Counted from the first letter of the stretch, positions 42,941 to 52,192 are shown. The stretch: DNA of 64,000 nt from an uncultured Aquimarina sp. (GCA_947500545.1 CANMSO010000012.1:62001-126000), one strand, 5' to 3'. Notes: generated by a model from the letters alone, not told the origin. Numbers and translations: made by a program.

Positions 42941-44830
42941 ATGACAACAGGAAGTATTAATGTATCCGTAGAGAATATTTTTCCTTTAATTAAAAAATTC
43001 TTGTATTCTGATCACGAAATCTTTTTAAGAGAACTAATTTCTAATGCTACAGATGCGACCTTAAAATTAAAACACTTAACTAGTATTGGTGAAACCAAAA
43101 TAGAATATGGTAATCCAACCATTGAAGTTAAGGTTGACAAAGAAAAAAAACAATTACATATTATCGATCAGGGAATCGGTATGACCGCTGAAGAGGTAGA
43201 AAAATACATTAACCAAGTTGCTTTTTCTGGAGCTGAAGAATTCCTTGAAAAATATAAAGATAGCGCAAAGGATTCTGGAATTATTGGACATTTTGGTCTT
43301 GGTTTCTACTCTGCTTTTATGGTAGCAAATAAAGTAGAAATTATTACAAAATCTTATAAGGACGAACCTGCGGCTCACTGGACTTGTGATGGATCTCCTA
43401 CATACAGTATCGAAGCGCATGATAAAACAGAGAGAGGAACAGAAATTATTCTTCATATAGGTGATGATGACACTGAATTTCTAGAAGAAAGTAGAATTCA
43501 AGAATTATTGATAAAGTATAATAAATTTATGCCAGTATCAATAAAATTTGGAACCAAAACTGAAACATTACCTAAACCAGAAGGTGCCAAAGATGAAGAT
43601 CCAGCTCCTACTCAAGAAGTAGATAATATTATCAATAATCCAAATCCTGCCTGGACTAAGCAACCTACAGATTTGAAAGATGAAGATTATAAAGGTTTCT
43701 ATAGAGAGTTGTATCCAATGCAATTTGAGGAACCATTATTTAACATTCATCTTAATGTAGATTATCCTTTTAACCTAACCGGAATCTTGTATTTTCCAAA
43801 ATTAGGTCAGGATATGAATATGCAGAAGGATAGAATTCAATTATATCAAAATCAGGTATTCGTAACGGATAATGTAGAAGGTATTGTTCCTGAGTTCCTT
43901 ACTATGCTGCGCGGTGTAATAGATTCTCCAGATATTCCATTAAATGTATCACGTTCTTATCTTCAGGCAGACGGAAACGTAAAGAAAATATCGAGCTATA
44001 TTACTCGTAAAGTAGGCGATAAACTAAGCTCTATGTTTAAAAGCAATAGAGAAGATTTTGAGCAAAAATGGAATGACATTAAAATCGTTATCGAATACGG
44101 AATGCTTTCTGAAGATAAATTCTTTGAAAAAGCTGACAAATTTGCACTATACCCAACTGTAGATAATACATTTTTGACTTTTGAAGAATTACAAGAAAAG
44201 ATTAAAGACAGTCAAACAGATAAGGATAATAAACTGGTGATTCTTTATGCTTCAAATAAAGATGAGCAACATTCATATATAACTGCAGCAAAAAATAAAG
44301 GATACGAAGTATTATTATTAGACTCTCCTATAGTTTCTCATTTGATTCAAAAATTAGAAACCAGCAAAGAAAATATCACTTTTGCTCGTGTAGATGCAGA
44401 TCACGTTGATAATCTTATCAAAAAAGATGAAGAGACGATCTCAAAATTATCTGATGAAGAAAAAGATGCGCTTAAGGTGGACCTGGAGAAAGTGATTCCT
44501 ACGGAAAAATATACGGTACAATTAGAAGCTATGGATAGTAACGCTTCACCATTTATGATTACACAGCCAGAATTCATGCGTCGTATGAAAGAAATGCAAC
44601 AGACCGGTGGTGGCGGTGGAATGTTTGGTATGGGTAATATGCCAGAGATGTATAATCTGGTAGTAAATACAAATCATGAATTGATTGGTCAGATTGCCAA
44701 TACCAAAACTGATAAGAAAAAAGAACGTTTAATCAAACAATCTCTTGACTTGGCTAGACTTTCTCAAAATTTGCTTAAAGGTGAAGAACTAACAGATTTC
44801 ATCAAACGTAGTTTTGAGATGATCAAATAA
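42941..44830 (+). CDS. htpG: Molecular chaperone HtpG (Hsp90)
   Basis: A 629-residue Hsp90. The ATP-binding domain shows EIFLRELISNATDATLKL, IIDQGIGMTAEEVEKYINQV and HFGLGFYSAFMVA; the middle domain has LYQNQVFVTDNVEGIVPEFL and GVIDSPDIPLNVSRSYLQAD. A glycine-rich insert (QQTGGGGGMFGMGNMPEMYN) lies near the C-terminal dimerisation domain. It acts in the cytoplasm on client proteins. The promoter region has the direct repeat GTCAGTTTGTCAG at 42857-42869, a possible regulatory site. Confidence 0.95.
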   Translation: MTTGSINVSVENIFPLIKKFLYSDHEIFLRELISNATDATLKLKHLTSIGETKIEYGNPTIEVKVDKEKKQLHIIDQGIGMTAEEVEKYINQVAFSGAEEFLEKYKDSAKDSGIIGHFGLGFYSAFMVANKVEIITKSYKDEPAAHWTCDGSPTYSIEAHDKTERGTEIILHIGDDDTEFLEESRIQELLIKYNKFMPVSIKFGTKTETLPKPEGAKDEDPAPTQEVDNIINNPNPAWTKQPTDLKDEDYKGFYRELYPMQFEEPLFNIHLNVDYPFNLTGILYFPKLGQDMNMQKDRIQLYQNQVFVTDNVEGIVPEFLTMLRGVIDSPDIPLNVSRSYLQADGNVKKISSYITRKVGDKLSSMFKSNREDFEQKWNDIKIVIEYGMLSEDKFFEKADKFALYPTVDNTFLTFEELQEKIKDSQTDKDNKLVILYASNKDEQHSYITAAKNKGYEVLLLDSPIVSHLIQKLETSKENITFARVDADHVDNLIKKDEETISKLSDEEKDALKVDLEKVIPTEKYTVQLEAMDSNASPFMITQPEFMRRMKEMQQTGGGGGMFGMGNMPEMYNLVVNTNHELIGQIANTKTDKKKERLIKQSLDLARLSQNLLKGEELTDFIKRSFEMIK

Positions 44831-44851
44831 GAAATCAATATTTTAACATAT

Positions 44852-44890
44852 AAACCGCTTCACTTCCAAAAAGTAGAAGCGGTTTTTTTT
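44852..44890 (+). terminator. Terminator of htpG
   Basis: Stem AAACCGCTTC / GAAGCGGTTT, a 14-base loop and a run of eight T. Confidence 0.9.
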
Positions 44891-44951
44891 GTTATATAAC
44901 TTTTGTAATAAACCACAAAACTTTTACATTCGTATTTATCCTTTATATTAT

Positions 44952-45947
44952 ATGGGAATGAAAAGTTTAAACTTCCTTTTAGTATTTCAACTAATCCTTT
45001 GTTCACAACTATTTGGACAAAACTGTGTTTCAGGATATGTAACCCTTGAGCATCCTGAAAAATGGGAACAACGTGTATACTTGAGCACAATCGAGCTCGA
45101 AGAAAATAAAGATACCTATCACACTAAAACTATTGCTTCTACTCCTATTGCCGAAAATGGTTTTTTTGCTTTTGACCAAAGTCTTTTTAGTACAAAAGAT
45201 CAAATTTATAAAGTACAACTTAACCCTATATCTCCTGAGGAGAAAAAGGAGCTTTCGGATACAATAAAAAACTTCAAATTATTTATTACATCCAAAGATG
45301 ACACGATATACTTTAATAAAGCAGAAGCTCTCTTTAAAGACTACACCACCAGTAATCAAACAGATCGAGAATGGCAGAAATTAAAAAAGTTTGAAGCTAG
45401 ATATGAAAACCTAACTTCAGACTTTGATCCGAAACAATATTTATTAGAAACCAAAGGGTATGTAAAAGACTCTTTGCAAATTCTGTTAGTAAAGTTAATA
45501 GGTATAAAAAGGCTAGATGATCAAAACTTGCTTGACAAAGACATTAAAACAAATCCTGATTATTATCTTGGTCTTTTACAAGAGCTAAAATCAAGCGAAC
45601 TAGACCCAATAACCTATGCTTATCTAGAAAACAAACTCGCCTTTATCATCCAAGAATTAACAAATCAAAAATATCAAGTTAGCTTATGGATTAATGGCAT
45701 TGCATTTCTTATTATCGCTTTCTTGACGGGTTTTATTATTATATCCAGAAAAAGGTCAAAAAATAATACTTATGTCCCCTTGAGCAAGCAAGAGAAAATC
45801 GTAAAAGACCTCATCATATCTGGGAAAAGTAATAAAGAGATTGCAACAGAATTATTTGTAAGCCTTAGTACTGTAAAGACTCACATATCCAATATTTACA
45901 GTAAACTAAATATCTCTAACAGGCAGGAATTACTGCTTAAAAAATAA
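44952..45947 (+). CDS. Membrane-anchored LuxR-type transcriptional regulator
   Basis: A 331-residue one-component regulator: signal peptide (MGMKSLNFLLVFQLILCSQ then LFGQ), a periplasmic region (about 25-255) with no known domain, one transmembrane helix (INGIAFLIIAFLTGFIIIS), and a cytoplasmic LuxR helix-turn-helix (LSKQEKIVKDLIISGKSNKE then ATELFVSLSTVKTHISNI). I chose the ATG at the signal peptide; the open frame runs back 21 codons into the htpG terminator. It would sense an envelope cue and regulate transcription directly from the membrane. The outer-membrane receptor gene 93 bases downstream is a likely target. Confidence 0.85.
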   Translation: MGMKSLNFLLVFQLILCSQLFGQNCVSGYVTLEHPEKWEQRVYLSTIELEENKDTYHTKTIASTPIAENGFFAFDQSLFSTKDQIYKVQLNPISPEEKKELSDTIKNFKLFITSKDDTIYFNKAEALFKDYTTSNQTDREWQKLKKFEARYENLTSDFDPKQYLLETKGYVKDSLQILLVKLIGIKRLDDQNLLDKDIKTNPDYYLGLLQELKSSELDPITYAYLENKLAFIIQELTNQKYQVSLWINGIAFLIIAFLTGFIIISRKRSKNNTYVPLSKQEKIVKDLIISGKSNKEIATELFVSLSTVKTHISNIYSKLNISNRQELLLKK

Positions 45948-46040
45948 AATTCATACCGGTACTAGTACCATATTCAGCTTACCAAAAATATACATCCTAC
46001 TTGTTTCTATAGTTATTTGTTTTCAGAAAAATGAAATAAC

Positions 46041-48362
46041 ATGAAACGAGTAATTTGTTTAATATTTTTGACATTTTCCTTTATCGTACACGGACAGCAA
46101 CAGTACTCATTATCTGGTACTATTTTTTCTCAGAACAATATCCCATTGGATACAGGAGATGTATTCCTTCTAAATAAAAAAGATCAAAGTATTGTGAAAT
46201 ATACATTTATCGACAACGGTAAATTCAATTTTGGAAAAATAACTACCGGAGAATACATACTATCTGTTTCTTGTCTTGGATTTCAAAAAGAAGAACAAGA
46301 AATTGTACTAAACGATGACATGGTCATAAACGTAAAGCTAAGAAAAAGCACTGTTGAACTGGATGAGATAACTATAAAAAGCACCAAAAATGATATTAGT
46401 TTTGATAAGGGAAATATAAAAGTAACCATCGAAAACTCGATTTTTGAATCCCTCCCTACTCCTACTGATATATTATCCAAATTACCGGGAATACAAATTA
46501 GCCCCAATCAAGAATCTATATCAATTATAGGACGAGGGAGTCCATTATTGTATTTAGACAATCAAAAAATTGATATTGATCAATTAAAATCCTTATCAGT
46601 AGACGATATTAAGGAAATTGAAATCATTGATAATCCGTCTGCCAAATATGAAGCCGAAGGTAGAAGCTTAATTCTCATCACAAGAAAACAGCAACAAAAA
46701 AATGGTTACAAAATACAGTTATCAGAAACGATATCATTTAAAAGAAGGTTTAGCAATTATGCTACTATAAACACAACACTTAAAAAAGACAAATTAGAAT
46801 TACGGGCAAACTTTAACTACAATCAATTAGGGTTTTGGGAAGGAGCTGATTCCAAAATCATTGTACCCTCTAGAAACATTATATCACAGCATGATGTCAA
46901 AGCAATTGGTCCAAGGCCTCAATTTATTACAGGTGGTGGTTTTTTCTATCAATTTGCAAAGAGTAATTACATCTCTGGACGGATAAATTACAGAGCACAT
47001 ACTGACAAATTTCCAATTACCACAAACACTGTACTAAATGTAAACCAAACAGAAGATTTTATTATCTCAGAAACACAAAATGATGCTCCGCGTAGTTTTT
47101 TAACCACAAATTTCAACTTCAATAAAAAACTTAATCCAAGAAACAACATTTTTTTTGGTGTACAGTATTCTAACTACAAAAGGGATTTGAAAAGTTCTAT
47201 TTTTAATAATGTAAATCAAGCCGGATTCGAATTATCTCAAAACCGTAATCAACAATATCAAATAGGTGTTTTTGCTTCTAGAATAGACTTTGAAAAGGAA
47301 ATTAATAAACACTTTAAAATAGAAATAGGAGGAAGTTTATCTATTGGAGATGCGGTGGCTTTTTCGGATTTTGAGTTTATTAACTCTGACCAGCGCAATA
47401 CTTCAACCTATAACTATGATGAAGATATGTACGCATCCTATGCACAACTATCTGGTACTATTGGTCATATAGATTATGCCGCAGGTATTAGATCCGAAAC
47501 TAATATTGTAAAAGGAGGTTTTAGAAATGAATCTGATCTATTGGTAGATAGAGAACAAACACGATTGTTTCCAAAAATTAGACTTAATCTACCTATAGAC
47601 AGTACAAAAAGTATCACTCTTAATTATAATACAACCATAAACAGACCTAGTTATCTTAATGCCAGCTCTATAACAACATTTATTAATCCACTTATTGAAT
47701 TTTCCAGAAATGTAAATTTGAAACCAACACTAACAGAGGAAGTATCTGCCAACTTTAGATATAAAAAAAATGAATTGAATTTGAGCTATTTCAATACCAG
47801 GAATCCAGTTTTTTATAGTGCAAACTTTGATTCTTCCCAAGATAGAATTATCACATCCCCTCAAAATTTTGAGAAAGAAACGGGGTATACCGTACAATTA
47901 CGCAATACATTCGCGTATAAGTTTTGGAACACCACTAATCAAGTAAACGGGATTTATAGCAAAATAATTAATCCATCCGCAGTCGTTAACAAAACAAGAC
48001 CATATGTATATTATTACTCTAACAACGAGTTTAAGATCGCTTCAAAGACAACTTTAGGCATAAATTTTTGGGGACTCACGAAGCGTTATCAAGGTATTTT
48101 TGAAAGGAATGCCATGTTCATTTTGGGAGCATCATTCTCTAAAACATTTTTTAAAGACTTAGATCTAACCATAAATGTTAACGACATGTTTAGAAATATG
48201 AACTTTGAAGATATATATACGGTCAATGATATTATAACCGAGGACATATTTTATGTAAACGCACAAGAAATCTCATTTTCAATTAAATATTCCTTCGGAA
48301 AAGTAAAAAAGTCATCTTTTAAGAATGAAGATGTTGATGAAAATCTAAAAAGGATACAATAA
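46041..48362 (+). CDS. TonB-dependent-receptor-like outer-membrane protein
   Basis: A 773-residue outer-membrane protein: signal peptide (MKRVICLIFLTFSFIVHGQ), an Ig-like regulatory domain (SLSGTIFSQNNIPLDTGDVF through YILSVSCLGFQKE), a plug-like domain (DILSKLPGIQISPNQ, PLLYLDNQKIDIDQLKSL, IEIIDNPSAKYEAEGRS) and a barrel of the OMP_b-brl_3 type ending ISFSIKYSFGKVKKSSF. It lies next to a membrane-bound LuxR regulator in the same direction, which may control it. The substrate is unknown. Confidence 0.88.
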   Translation: MKRVICLIFLTFSFIVHGQQQYSLSGTIFSQNNIPLDTGDVFLLNKKDQSIVKYTFIDNGKFNFGKITTGEYILSVSCLGFQKEEQEIVLNDDMVINVKLRKSTVELDEITIKSTKNDISFDKGNIKVTIENSIFESLPTPTDILSKLPGIQISPNQESISIIGRGSPLLYLDNQKIDIDQLKSLSVDDIKEIEIIDNPSAKYEAEGRSLILITRKQQQKNGYKIQLSETISFKRRFSNYATINTTLKKDKLELRANFNYNQLGFWEGADSKIIVPSRNIISQHDVKAIGPRPQFITGGGFFYQFAKSNYISGRINYRAHTDKFPITTNTVLNVNQTEDFIISETQNDAPRSFLTTNFNFNKKLNPRNNIFFGVQYSNYKRDLKSSIFNNVNQAGFELSQNRNQQYQIGVFASRIDFEKEINKHFKIEIGGSLSIGDAVAFSDFEFINSDQRNTSTYNYDEDMYASYAQLSGTIGHIDYAAGIRSETNIVKGGFRNESDLLVDREQTRLFPKIRLNLPIDSTKSITLNYNTTINRPSYLNASSITTFINPLIEFSRNVNLKPTLTEEVSANFRYKKNELNLSYFNTRNPVFYSANFDSSQDRIITSPQNFEKETGYTVQLRNTFAYKFWNTTNQVNGIYSKIINPSAVVNKTRPYVYYYSNNEFKIASKTTLGINFWGLTKRYQGIFERNAMFILGASFSKTFFKDLDLTINVNDMFRNMNFEDIYTVNDIITEDIFYVNAQEISFSIKYSFGKVKKSSFKNEDVDENLKRIQ

Positions 48363-48436
48363 ATTAATTATTGAATGGCTTGTTTTATTTAGCCTCACCT
48401 CTACTTTATTAAAAAAAGGATAAAGATTTTATTTAG

Positions 48437-48458
48437 TTAGGATTCCTTACTATATTTG
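48437..48458 (+). promoter_or_regulatory. Promoter with MarR-type operator before the thioredoxin-like gene
   Basis: TTAGGATTCCTTAC abuts the -7 box TATATTTG. The half-palindrome TTAGGA-T-TCCT(A/T)A recurs twice more in this cluster, once also directly at a -7 box. Confidence 0.65.
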
Positions 48459-48494
48459 TATCGCAATTTTGCATAAACATATAAATCTATACAA

Positions 48495-48728
48495 ATGAGT
48501 AAATCAATTTTTTATCACGCCGGTTGCCCTGTATGCATTAGCGCAGAACATGACATTATAAATCTAATCGGATCTGATAATGTAAACATTGTGCATCTAG
48601 GTGAAGATCGCTCCCAAATCCAGAATGCTGAACAAGCGGGGGTTCAATCAGTCCCTGCGCTATTGACTCCAAACGGAAATGTACTGCATATTAACTATGG
48701 AGCATCATTAGCCGATGTAAAAGCATAA
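48495..48728 (+). CDS. Small thioredoxin-like protein
   Basis: A 77-residue glutaredoxin/thioredoxin-fold protein with an N-terminal active site FYHAGCPVCISAEHD (CxxC), a cis-Pro segment (GVQSVPALLTPNG) and a short C-terminal helix. It should be a cytoplasmic dithiol oxidoreductase. It is the first gene of a cluster of four ending in a Cys-rich MarR regulator, with a palindrome overlapping its promoter, so expression is probably redox-controlled. Confidence 0.82.
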   Translation: MSKSIFYHAGCPVCISAEHDIINLIGSDNVNIVHLGEDRSQIQNAEQAGVQSVPALLTPNGNVLHINYGASLADVKA

Positions 48729-48739
48729 TTTTTTAATCC

Positions 48740-48782
48740 AAATAGTTAGGATTCCTAATATAAATAAGAATCCTAACTATTT
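48740..48782. promoter_or_regulatory. Hairpin built from two inverted operator-like copies
   Basis: AAATAGTTAGGATTC and its exact complement GAATCCTAACTATTT around a 13-base loop. The left arm continues into the full palindrome TTAGGATTCCTAA. It may be a double operator, a weak terminator after the thioredoxin-like gene, or both; the next start codon is only 15 bases away. Confidence 0.6.
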
Positions 48783-48797
48783 TCTAAAAACAAAAAA

Positions 48798-49523
48798 ATG
48801 AAACATACAATCTTAACTTTAATATTTATCATTCTAACCTCTACGCTAACGGCTTGTGAAGAATGTAAAAAATATAATGACGATAACTTCAAAATAGTTG
48901 ATGTAGCAGTGATGCATGACCAATCAATAGCCAGTACTATCTGGGAAATCAATGTCAAAGGAAAAGCAGGCGCAACTACGCCCACTCCAGCCGGACAATT
49001 GCATGGCGCACCAGTTTTGGGATATGTCTTCCCAACAACCCTAAAACCAACTGATGTAGGATTCAGTACTACAGAAGGTATAGTAGCGTTAGCATTGACC
49101 TCTCATCCCGATTTTGATGACACACCTTTATGGGATGAAAATAACGATCGCGCCTACGACAATGATGGTATTATCTGGCATCCACATTGGGTAATTTTGC
49201 ACAAAGACAATCGTGTTGAAGGTGGATTATCGGTAAAGCAATTTAACAAAGATGACAAAACAGTCATATTACCACCAACAAACCCCGGAATGCCGATGTA
49301 TATGGATTCACCAGGTTTTCAAGTAATCACCAAAGGTAACAGTATCAAAGTAGTTATCCCTGACTATCGTATGAACCATCAAACCGATTTCAAATTTGAT
49401 GCGGTTTCAGCCTATATGCAAGTAAATAACGAAGTTAAAGATAAACCCATGCTTGGTGTATACAAAGTATATAGTGTTCTAAGTACTGATTTATCACTTC
49501 CATACACCGTACAATCAAAATAA
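48798..49523 (+). CDS. Lipoprotein of unknown function
   Basis: A 241-residue protein with a lipoprotein signal peptide (MKHTILTLIFIILTSTLTAC, lipidated C20). The mature part has conserved-looking stretches such as GAPVLGYVFPTTLKPTDVGF and DGIIWHPHWVILHKDNRVEG, rich in His and Asp, but I recognise no family. It lies between the thioredoxin-like and DUF2024 genes, all in one direction, so an envelope role in the same redox or metal response is plausible. Confidence 0.7.
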   Translation: MKHTILTLIFIILTSTLTACEECKKYNDDNFKIVDVAVMHDQSIASTIWEINVKGKAGATTPTPAGQLHGAPVLGYVFPTTLKPTDVGFSTTEGIVALALTSHPDFDDTPLWDENNDRAYDNDGIIWHPHWVILHKDNRVEGGLSVKQFNKDDKTVILPPTNPGMPMYMDSPGFQVITKGNSIKVVIPDYRMNHQTDFKFDAVSAYMQVNNEVKDKPMLGVYKVYSVLSTDLSLPYTVQSK

Positions 49524-49530
49524 TAACATT

Positions 49531-49794
49531 ATGAAAATAGCAGTGTGGGACACCTATGTTAGTAGAAAAGATGGACTAGTAATGCATTTCGACATTTTAG
49601 TCCTGGATACACTTACAGATGAAGATAAAATATTTGGATACGGTAAATCATATCTTAATTCAAAACCTTTCACCACCAAAAGTTTAACTTCAAAAGAATG
49701 CAAACTTTGTCATATTGATCAGGCAACTCCCGAGATTATTAAAAGAATTCGTTCACACGGTTATTTTATTATCGAAATGGAAAATTGTCAATAA
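49531..49794 (+). CDS. DUF2024 family protein
   Basis: An 87-residue protein that matches DUF2024: MKIAVWDTYVSRKDGLVMHF at the start, FGYGKSYLNSK, and CKLCHIDQATPEIIKRIRSH with a CxxCH pair. The function of the family is not known to me. It starts seven bases after the lipoprotein gene, hence the same operon. A terminator hairpin follows just before the MarR gene. Confidence 0.82.
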   Translation: MKIAVWDTYVSRKDGLVMHFDILVLDTLTDEDKIFGYGKSYLNSKPFTTKSLTSKECKLCHIDQATPEIIKRIRSHGYFIIEMENCQ

Positions 49795-49809
49795 CAATAC
49801 AATAAATAA

Positions 49810-49827
49810 TTAGGATTACTAACTTTG
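49810..49827 (+). promoter_or_regulatory. Promoter with MarR-type operator before the marR-like gene
   Basis: TTAGGATTACTAA overlaps the -7 box TAACTTTG. The position suggests autorepression. The transcript would start inside the left arm of the following hairpin. Confidence 0.62.
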
Positions 49828-49873
49828 CTAATGAGAAGAACGAGAATTGACACTTCTCATTAGCATTTTTTTT
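49828..49873 (+). terminator. Terminator directly before the marR-like start codon
   Basis: An 11-bp stem (CTAATGAGAAG / CTTCTCATTAG) followed by CA and eight T that run straight into the ATG. It should end transcripts from the DUF2024 gene, while a transcript begun at the 49820 promoter would lack the left arm and escape termination. Confidence 0.75.
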
Positions 49874-50479
49874 ATGGATAAAAGTATTTTCAACCCAGCA
49901 TTTCAACACCAAGATGTAAGCGCAAAAATCGTGATAGGCTTAGAACGTATTTCTGAAGTTTTTAGGGCTCTATTGTGGGAACATGCAAAAACTATTGGCT
50001 TAAGTCCAATACAAATACAGATCTTGATCTTTCTTGCTTACCACAAGCAAAATCTATGTACGGTAAGTCATCTCGCCAAAGAATTTAATGTAACTAAGCC
50101 AACAATAAGTGATGCTGTTAAAGTATTAGAAAAAAAAGATCTAATTTTTAAGAACAAAACGGCTACAGATAGTAGAAGTTATTACATTTCTTTAACTCCA
50201 AAAGGAGAAAAAAATGTTTCTGAAACCGAAAACTTTGCGAACCCTATTAAAAAAGAGCTTCAAAATTTTAATAAGGATGAACAAGAATCTTTATTAAAAA
50301 CCATAACGACTTTAATCTACAAATTAAACAGATCCGGAATCATATCAGTACAAAGAACCTGTTACGCCTGTAAGTTTTACGAAAAAGGTAAAAACTCTGA
50401 CTATTGTAATCTTATACAAACCGATCTTACATCTACAGATATAAGGCTAGATTGTCCAGAATTTGAAGAGAAGCCTTAA
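49874..50479 (+). CDS. MarR-family regulator with a Cys-rich tail
   Basis: A 201-residue winged-helix regulator. The MarR domain runs SAKIVIGLERISEVFRALLW to about residue 145, with LAKEFNVTKPTISDAVKVLE as recognition helices and a wing ending DSRSYYISLTPKG. The C-terminal 40 residues add CYACKFYEKGKNSDYC and LDCPEF: four Cys that could bind a metal or form disulfides. I start at MDKSIFNP, directly after the terminator T run. Operator-like palindromes at its own promoter and at the redox cluster upstream suggest that it is a thiol- or metal-responsive repressor of both. Confidence 0.86.
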   Translation: MDKSIFNPAFQHQDVSAKIVIGLERISEVFRALLWEHAKTIGLSPIQIQILIFLAYHKQNLCTVSHLAKEFNVTKPTISDAVKVLEKKDLIFKNKTATDSRSYYISLTPKGEKNVSETENFANPIKKELQNFNKDEQESLLKTITTLIYKLNRSGIISVQRTCYACKFYEKGKNSDYCNLIQTDLTSTDIRLDCPEFEEKP

Positions 50480-50551
50480 ATTTTAATTCTATCTCGTAAC
50501 CAAAACTGTCCTGCATACGTCATACCACTATATCAATCAAAAAGACATATC

Positions 50552-52192
50552 ATGACAATCTTAAAACACGTATTAATACTATTACTTCTATCTTTACCAT
50601 TACTTTCTTTCTCTCAAAACCTGGAAGAAGAATTTGATTCCCTATTAGAAGAAAAATATAAACCAGATGGTCCAGGAGCAACAGTTCTGATTTCAAAAAA
50701 AGGCAAAATTATATACCATAAGGCTTTTGGTATGGCCAATATGGAATTAGAAATACCTATGAAAACCGATAATGTATTTGAAATTGGTTCGATTACCAAA
50801 CAGTTCACAGCGGTTTCCATCCTTATGCTCATGGAACAGGGAAAGCTTACAATAGAAGATGAAATCACAAAATTCATCCCGGACTATCCTACCAATGGAA
50901 AAAAAATCACGATACATCATCTTTTAAATCATACATCTGGGATCAAAAGCTATACTTCGATGAATCTTTCAGAAATAGCTGCCAAAGATATGACCCCCAA
51001 AGAATTAATAGATTATTTCAAGAATGAACCTATGGATTTTGATCCAGGTGAGAAATGGAGCTATAATAATTCTGGATATATTATTCTTGGATATATTATT
51101 GAAAAAGTTACAGGACAAACTTATGAAGATTTTGTAGAACAAAACATTTTCAAAAAATTACAAATGAATAACTCCCGATATGGACACAAAGGTGAAATTA
51201 TCAAAAATCGTGCTTCGGGATATCAAACTCGAGATGGTTATGTAAATGCTAATTACTTAAGCATGACCTTACCCTATGCAGCAGGTTCATTAATGAGTAC
51301 AGCAGAAGATTTGCGTAAATGGCAAATCGGACTCAATACTAATATATTAATCAAAAAAGAAACGCTACAAAAAGCTCACACTAACTATCCCATTAATACC
51401 GGAGATCTTACCAATTATGGATATGGATGGTTAACTTATGATATTAACGGAGTCTCGGCGATCCAACATGGAGGTGGTATTTTTGGATATACTTCTTACG
51501 AGATTTATATTCCTGAAGAAGACGTTTTTGTTGCTACACTTACCAATTGTAATTGTAATAGTCCAGGAAATGTAACCAAAAAAATTGCAGCAATAGCAAT
51601 AGGAAAACCATTTCCAACAGCAGAAACTGCAATACATATTCCAAATAATGAATTAGAGAAGCTAGTTGGTGTTTATGAATTTGAGGATAAAGCCGTTAGG
51701 ATTATTACCCTGGAGGGCAATCAATTATATAGCAAAAGAGAAGGAAGTACGCCTTTTAAAATTTTCCCTAAAAGTAAATCTATCTTTTTCTTTGAAGACA
51801 GTTTTTCTGAATATGAATTTGATACTTCAAAAAATCCTCTAAAAGTGAAATTTACTAATCAGAATTCCAATGATATTTCAAAAGGGATAAAAACTAACAA
51901 GCCTATCCCATCCGAAAAAATTGCTATTGAAGTTAAAGAAGAAATCTTAAAGCAATATGTGGGTGTTTATGAAATTCAACCGGGTTTTGATCTCACAGTT
52001 ACCTTAGAAAACGGAAAATTAATTTCGCAAGCCACGGGACAAGGATCATTTGAAATGCATGCCGAAACTGAAACCAAGTTTTTTGTTAAAGAGTTTCCTG
52101 CTGCATTAGAGTTTATAACCGAAAATAAGAAGGTTACCAGTGCTATATTATATCAAGGAGGTCAAAAAACACCTGCAAAAAAGAAAGGGTAA
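50552..52192 (+). CDS. Exported serine hydrolase (class C beta-lactamase fold)
   Basis: A 546-residue protein: signal peptide (residues 1-22, ending LLSFSQ), a beta-lactamase/esterase domain with S80-x-x-K83 (GSITKQFTA), Y171-N-N (SYNNSGYI) and H306-G-G (IQHGGGIFGY), then two C-terminal lipocalin-like repeats (LEKLVGVYEFEDKAVRI near 370 and LKQYVGVYEIQPGFDLTV near 470) of the DUF3471 type. Such proteins are usually esterases or D-aminopeptidases rather than true beta-lactamases. Single gene with its own terminator. Confidence 0.9.
   Translation: MTILKHVLILLLLSLPLLSFSQNLEEEFDSLLEEKYKPDGPGATVLISKKGKIIYHKAFGMANMELEIPMKTDNVFEIGSITKQFTAVSILMLMEQGKLTIEDEITKFIPDYPTNGKKITIHHLLNHTSGIKSYTSMNLSEIAAKDMTPKELIDYFKNEPMDFDPGEKWSYNNSGYIILGYIIEKVTGQTYEDFVEQNIFKKLQMNNSRYGHKGEIIKNRASGYQTRDGYVNANYLSMTLPYAAGSLMSTAEDLRKWQIGLNTNILIKKETLQKAHTNYPINTGDLTNYGYGWLTYDINGVSAIQHGGGIFGYTSYEIYIPEEDVFVATLTNCNCNSPGNVTKKIAAIAIGKPFPTAETAIHIPNNELEKLVGVYEFEDKAVRIITLEGNQLYSKREGSTPFKIFPKSKSIFFFEDSFSEYEFDTSKNPLKVKFTNQNSNDISKGIKTNKPIPSEKIAIEVKEEILKQYVGVYEIQPGFDLTVTLENGKLISQATGQGSFEMHAETETKFFVKEFPAALEFITENKKVTSAILYQGGQKTPAKKKG

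Noticed and set aside
43154..43456. A 100-codon minus-strand open frame inside htpG
   Set aside because: Antisense to the conserved Hsp90 ATP-binding domain, with no independent support.
50552..52192. The serine hydrolase as an antibiotic-resistance beta-lactamase
   Set aside because: The SxxK, YNN and HGG motifs fit the wider class C-like fold, but the attached lipocalin-like repeats point to the esterase/peptidase branch, so resistance cannot be claimed.
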